A DNA stretch of 20,739 nucleotides, taken from assembly GCA_964635545.1 (NCBI GenBank), contig CAZWOA010000059.1:1-20739 (forward strand). The letters are read 5' to 3'. A program made the position numbers and the translations under genes. The notes under the pieces were generated by a model. The model did no database searches. It had not been told where the DNA came from and saw only the letters and a list, made by a program, of their open reading frames with translations. Of the stretch, positions 17,069 through 20,739 are shown piece after piece; within the stretch, counting starts at the first letter, position 1; each line of letters opens with the position of its first letter. Source of the DNA: JAGPIS01 sp964635545 (GTDB lineage: Bacteria > Bacteroidota > Bacteroidia > Bacteroidales > Marinilabiliaceae).

Positions 17069-17288
17069 GATTTACTCTGAAGAGTTGGCAGATGAAGTAA
17101 TAGAAGATATGCATGATCCTGAAAGAATATTCAAATCATATAACTTGAACTCTTATTTTCATTGTAATGAATGTGATATAAGTAAGTTTGATTACTATCC
17201 GGTAGCAGTATTTTTGAAAAAAATTGAAGAGATTCAATTATCAAATCCCGTTAATCAAATAAATCTCTCTAAAGTTTTTTATTCATAA
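17043..17288 (+). pseudogene. Fragment matching the C-terminal tail of the YcaO protein
   Basis: This 81-codon frame begins at a GTG that overlaps the kinase 3' end by 26 bp; an in-frame TAA lies immediately before it. Its sequence lines up with the last 75 or so residues of the YcaO protein at 10086-11339. IYSEELADEVIEDMHDPERI matches LYKDEISEIIDDVKAPEKI, FHCNECDISKFD matches FKCEKCSLINEC, and VFLKKIEEI matches DFLKIMKNI. The first two cysteines of the tail cluster are kept and the third is lost. The catalytic YcaO domain is absent, so this is best read as the remnant of a second ycaO gene whose 5' part was replaced by the kinase gene. A stand-alone tail protein that is still translated is possible. 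It ends 23 bp before the second barrel gene, the position a full YcaO gene holds relative to the first barrel gene. Confidence 0.75.
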
Positions 17289-17311
17289 TAACCTTATTTA
17301 AAGTAAATACT

Positions 17312-19657
17312 ATGAGAATTGCCATGATAATACTTGTTATTTTAATTGGGCATGAAATGAGTGCTGATACACCCCGTTTGTATGGCAAATTGAGGGATTC
17401 GGAAACAAAGCAACCTATTGAATTTGCGACAATTGCAGTGAAACATATCGAAACAGACTCACTTATAACTGCCGTTATTTCTGATTTTAAGGGAGAGTTT
17501 ATTCTTGAAGTTAAATCTGGTAAATACAAAATGCAGATTCGTTGTTTAGGTTATGAAACAATAGATCAGCAGATTGAAGTGAACAAAATGGATGTGTATA
17601 TGAAAACTATTGAGATGCGCTTTATCTCATCCGAATTAGCTGGCGTCGATGTTGTTGGGTCAAGCTATCACGAACAATACGACAAGAGTATTCAAAACAT
17701 AACTAAAGAGTTTAAAGATGGAACAAGCAAAGCATTAGATTTACTTACAAAGATACGAGGCATAAATGTTGATCCGTTAGATAATTCTATAAAAGTTGAT
17801 AACGGAAAGAATACATTGCTACTGGTAAATGGCCTGAAGAAAGAGCAATCATACATTAAAAATATTCCTCCCGACAGAATCGAGCGAATTGAAATAACGC
17901 GCAACCCTACAGGTCGTTTTATTAGTAGTGGGTATTCATCCGTAATAAATATTATATTGAAGAAAAATTATGCCGGATATGATTTATTGGTAGAAGACCA
18001 AGGCTTATTCTCTCTCGATAAATCAAACGGGGATGACTTTTTATTTAAAAACACAGCTACTGCCAATCTTACATACACTATCAAGTCTATTAATTTGTAT
18101 AGTGCATACTCTAATCAAAAATCCAATACAAATTTGCCTGTTGAGTATATGTCGATAATAGATGACACAAAACTGGTGAAGTCATCGCCCACCAATGCTC
18201 CTAACATGTTGCGTGATGATTTTTCAAATACATACCTGTTGGGTTTCGATTATTATATTAACAGTAAGCAATCAATAAGTCTGGAAACCAAAGTAATACA
18301 CTCGCCAATGGATAGGAATGGTTCTTCGCAATCTTTTTTTAATAAATTGTATAGTGATAACGGTGGCGAAGCCTTCTATTCGCTGTTAAGTAAGGATAAT
18401 TACTCTAATGACCAATACTCTTTATTGTCATACAGAAATGAAATATCAGAAAAAAGCAGAGTTGAAATTGACTATAGTTATAATTTTTCAAAGTCGGAGA
18501 TGTGGAATTCATATAGTGAAGAAGATTTGGAACTTAACAGCCAATTTGTTAAATCAAAACGTAACACCTCTATATTCGATGTTAATTTCAACCATTCGTT
18601 TAGTTCAACTTACTCTGTTGAAGCCGGTTATCGCAATACATATAGGGATTATGACTACTCAATCATTCTGCCTGAAAATAAAAAAGTTGACAATACTGAA
18701 AAGAGAAATATTGCTTATGCATACATAAGTATTACACCTAAAAGTAAAATAAGGTCTAAACTTGGTTTTGCCACAGAACATAATGGAATAACATCTTACA
18801 AACAAACTAAAAATTATTATTCACTACAGCCATTTGTTAATGTTTTCTATAACCAATCAAAGAATATTAACCTAACCCTGAAACTTAGTTCTGCCAGCAA
18901 CTATCCTTTTGTTTCTCAAATTAATCCTACTGAGGTTACTAACGACCGAATTACATCCGAAGTAGGAAATCCTGATCTTAGGCTTGCCACTAAATATGCC
19001 GGCTCGCTTGATATTAAATTACTGAATAATAAGTTTAGTATTGAGCCATTTTATTCAATTACCAAGAACCACATTTCACTCACGGGCAATATAGTTGACG
19101 ACCATTTTCGATACTCTTATTCAAATCTTGATAAATATGTGTCAAGAGGCTTCAATATGAGTACACGAATGGCAATAATTCCCCGAAAAATGAGCTTAAA
19201 TCTCTCCTGTTCTCTCTATTTTGACAAGACCGAATTTGATGGATACACAAATAAGGTTAACGACTTTAGCATGAATGGCAATCTTATGTATCATCATGCC
19301 AAATACAAGACACTATATGCCCTTATGCTTAAGAAGATGAATGTAAAACAGATTCAGGCGTATGGTTACTACAGCAACGATAATGATTATCTTGGATTAT
19401 TTGTTAAGCAGGCATTTTTTAAGCAACGTTTAAATACCTCGTTGTTGTATATTTTGCCGGTTGATTTCGGCTTCAAATATTCTATGAAAGATTACTTCGC
19501 AAGTAGTTCATTTAAAGAGACCAATAAAGCTGATGTTGAGATACTTACAAATCTATTAATGCTAAAAGTTTCTTTTAACATAAACAGAGGTAAAGAATCT
19601 AAGACGATTGAAAAAAACAGCTATAAAGAGAAAGAGCAATCAAAGGGATTTTTTTAA
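17312..19657 (+). CDS. Outer membrane beta-barrel protein, TonB-receptor-like (second copy)
   Basis: The 781-residue protein has a short hydrophobic leader (MRIAMIILVILIGHEMSADT), a carboxypeptidase-regulatory domain (about 22-105, YGKLRDSETKQPIEFATIAV), a plug-like domain (about 140-215, LLTKIRGINVDP and LLLVNGL) and a long barrel. It is homologous to the protein at 11336-13594 throughout (DSxTxQPIEFA, VNG/KNG, SVINIILKK versus IMNIITRK). The two copies are well diverged, so the duplication is old or they were acquired separately. It lies 8 bp before the second C39 exporter gene, repeating the barrel-exporter pairing of the first module. It probably sits in the outer membrane; whether it exports or takes up a peptide cannot be told. 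Confidence 0.9.
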   Translation: MRIAMIILVILIGHEMSADTPRLYGKLRDSETKQPIEFATIAVKHIETDSLITAVISDFKGEFILEVKSGKYKMQIRCLGYETIDQQIEVNKMDVYMKTIEMRFISSELAGVDVVGSSYHEQYDKSIQNITKEFKDGTSKALDLLTKIRGINVDPLDNSIKVDNGKNTLLLVNGLKKEQSYIKNIPPDRIERIEITRNPTGRFISSGYSSVINIILKKNYAGYDLLVEDQGLFSLDKSNGDDFLFKNTATANLTYTIKSINLYSAYSNQKSNTNLPVEYMSIIDDTKLVKSSPTNAPNMLRDDFSNTYLLGFDYYINSKQSISLETKVIHSPMDRNGSSQSFFNKLYSDNGGEAFYSLLSKDNYSNDQYSLLSYRNEISEKSRVEIDYSYNFSKSEMWNSYSEEDLELNSQFVKSKRNTSIFDVNFNHSFSSTYSVEAGYRNTYRDYDYSIILPENKKVDNTEKRNIAYAYISITPKSKIRSKLGFATEHNGITSYKQTKNYYSLQPFVNVFYNQSKNINLTLKLSSASNYPFVSQINPTEVTNDRITSEVGNPDLRLATKYAGSLDIKLLNNKFSIEPFYSITKNHISLTGNIVDDHFRYSYSNLDKYVSRGFNMSTRMAIIPRKMSLNLSCSLYFDKTEFDGYTNKVNDFSMNGNLMYHHAKYKTLYALMLKKMNVKQIQAYGYYSNDNDYLGLFVKQAFFKQRLNTSLLYILPVDFGFKYSMKDYFASSSFKETNKADVEILTNLLMLKVSFNINRGKESKTIEKNSYKEKEQSKGFF

Positions 19658-19665
19658 GTTATCTA

Positions 19666-20739
19666 ATGAAGCATTTTTCCCTCATCCTCCAACCCGACAG
19701 CATGGACTGCGGTCCTGCCTGTCTCGGAATGATAGCCAGACACTATGGCAAAGAGTATTCTCTGGATGGTATTCGGAAGAAATCCCATATCGGGCGCGAT
19801 GGTGTATCTTTGCTGGGCATCAGCCGTGCCGCAGAGCAGATGGGCTTCCGCACCGTGGGTGGTCGCATCACGTTCGACAAGCTGGCCGAAAAGGCTCTGT
19901 TGCCCTGTATCGTTCATTGGCGGCAGGAGCATTTCGTGGTCGTCTATAAAATAGAGAAACGGAAAAGGACGCTCTTCAACCGCACTAAATCCAGTCAGCA
20001 CTCCGGCACACCCCCTTCAGTGGGCTGGGGGACAGGTTACGATATTTATGTAGCCGATCCCGGCAAGGGCCGCATCCGCTTTACCCAAGAGGAGTTTTGC
20101 AAAAACTGGATAAGCACACAATCCGGCGGCGAAGAAAAGGGTGTTGCCCTGCTTCTGGAGCCCACCAATCAGTTTTATGAGCAAGAGGGCGACGTGCAAC
20201 CTGCGCAAAACCGAATGAAATTCCTCTGGAAATATTTGGTGAAATACAAACGCTTTTTCACTCAGCTTATTCTGGGGTTATTTATCGGTAGCATTCTGCA
20301 ACTGATATTTCCGTTTCTCACGCAAGCCATTGTCGATACCGGCATACAGGGCAAAGACCTCGGTTTTATATGGCTGGTGCTGATAGCCCAGTTGATGCTT
20401 CTATTCAGCCGCACGGCAATAGATTTTATCCGGCGTAAGATATTGCTCCACATCAGCACGCGCATCAACATTTCGCTTATCTCCGACTTCTTTATCAAGC
20501 TGATGAAGCTGCCGATGAAGTTTTTCGACACCAAACTAACGGGCGATCTGTTGCAACGCATCGAAGACCACCGGCGCATCGAGAATTTCCTGACGGCACA
20601 AACGCTCAATATGCTCTTTTCGGTGTTCAGTTTCGTTATTTTCGGCATCGTGCTTTTAATCTACAATGTGCCCATATTCCTTGTTTTCCTTGCAGGAAGC
20701 ATACTGTACGGACTTTGGATACAGCTGTTCTTGAAGAAG
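19666..20739 (+). CDS. Second C39-peptidase ABC exporter (3' end beyond window)
   Basis: 358 codons are visible from the ATG at 19666, and the frame is open at the window edge. The C39 domain has catalytic Cys15 in QPDSMDCGPACLGMIARHYG, His in RQEHFVVVYK and Asp in VADPGKG. After it come membrane helices homologous to those of the exporter at 13600-15786 (PFLTQAIVD versus PFLTQIIVD; MKFFDTKLTGDLLQR versus VRFFDSKQIGDFIQR). The ATPase part lies outside the window. Between the catalytic His and Asp there is an extra stretch of about 22 residues (RTKSSQHSGTPPSVGWGTGY) that the first exporter lacks; its DNA resembles the palindromic repeat at 7552-7576. Base composition is far more GC-rich than the preceding genes, so this gene has a different history from the rest of the locus. 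It probably cuts and exports a double-glycine-leader peptide. Confidence 0.92.
   Translation, partial: MKHFSLILQPDSMDCGPACLGMIARHYGKEYSLDGIRKKSHIGRDGVSLLGISRAAEQMGFRTVGGRITFDKLAEKALLPCIVHWRQEHFVVVYKIEKRKRTLFNRTKSSQHSGTPPSVGWGTGYDIYVADPGKGRIRFTQEEFCKNWISTQSGGEEKGVALLLEPTNQFYEQEGDVQPAQNRMKFLWKYLVKYKRFFTQLILGLFIGSILQLIFPFLTQAIVDTGIQGKDLGFIWLVLIAQLMLLFSRTAIDFIRRKILLHISTRINISLISDFFIKLMKLPMKFFDTKLTGDLLQRIEDHRRIENFLTAQTLNMLFSVFSFVIFGIVLLIYNVPIFLVFLAGSILYGLWIQLFLKK
19990..20042. repeat. Repeat-like insertion inside the C39 domain of the second exporter
   Basis: The in-frame stretch contains CCCCCTTCAGTGGGCTGGGG (20011-20030), then G. It matches the C-run/G-run repeat at 7553-7572 at about 18 of 21 positions by eye. 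It encodes the extra GTPPSVGWGTG-type residues absent from the paralogous exporter. The insertion boundaries are approximate. Confidence 0.45.

Noticed and set aside
17043..17288. The 81-aa ORF as the RiPP precursor peptide
   Set aside because: It aligns with the YcaO C-terminus, has no double-glycine leader, and is better explained as a truncated ycaO.

Overview
The window looks like a scaffold from an anaerobic member of the Bacteroidetes, probably Bacteroidales. The evidence is SusC/TonB-like outer membrane beta-barrel proteins with an N-terminal carboxypeptidase-regulatory domain, a lipoprotein-type HlyD adaptor, a TAnnTTTG-type -7 promoter element, RprX/RprY-like two-component proteins and a sensory-type [FeFe]-hydrogenase operon. 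Three runs of exactly 100 N (3427-3526, 7634-7733, 9986-10085) are scaffold gaps, so distances and linkage across them are uncertain.

Region A (1-3055, minus strand) is a compact operon read right to left: DRTGG-domain protein, small HATPase, [FeFe]-hydrogenase-like protein with ferredoxin and FeS domains, a second DRTGG protein, and a PHP-domain phosphoesterase that runs off the left edge. The set suggests redox or H2 sensing and signalling rather than bulk hydrogen metabolism.

Region B (3056-3800) has no convincing gene; it holds a scaffold gap and the probable promoter of the next operon. Region C (3801-7479, plus) is an export operon: TolC-like outer membrane channel, HlyD-like lipoprotein adaptor, and one ABC-2 permease without an ATPase. 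Region D (7480-7845) is repeat-rich and wraps a scaffold gap in a perfect 45-bp direct repeat. Region E (7846-9929, minus) is a response regulator and a histidine kinase.

Region F (10086-20739, plus) is the most interesting part. It is an AT-rich, tightly packed run that looks like a RiPP (ribosomally made, modified peptide) locus: a YcaO protein cut by a gap, an outer membrane beta-barrel protein, a C39-peptidase ABC exporter, an unusual protein kinase with a possible peptide-recognition N-terminus, an 81-residue piece matching the YcaO C-terminus, a second beta-barrel protein, and a second C39 exporter that runs off the right edge. The order YcaO / barrel / C39 exporter occurs twice, the second time with only the YcaO tail left, so the locus looks like a duplicated and rearranged module. 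In this model YcaO (and perhaps the kinase) modifies a precursor peptide, the C39 exporter removes a double-glycine leader and exports it, and the barrel protein handles outer membrane passage or uptake. No precursor peptide gene is visible; it may lie in the gap at 9986-10085 or outside the window. The second exporter is much more GC-rich than its neighbours and carries an insert in its peptidase domain that resembles a repeat found elsewhere in the window.
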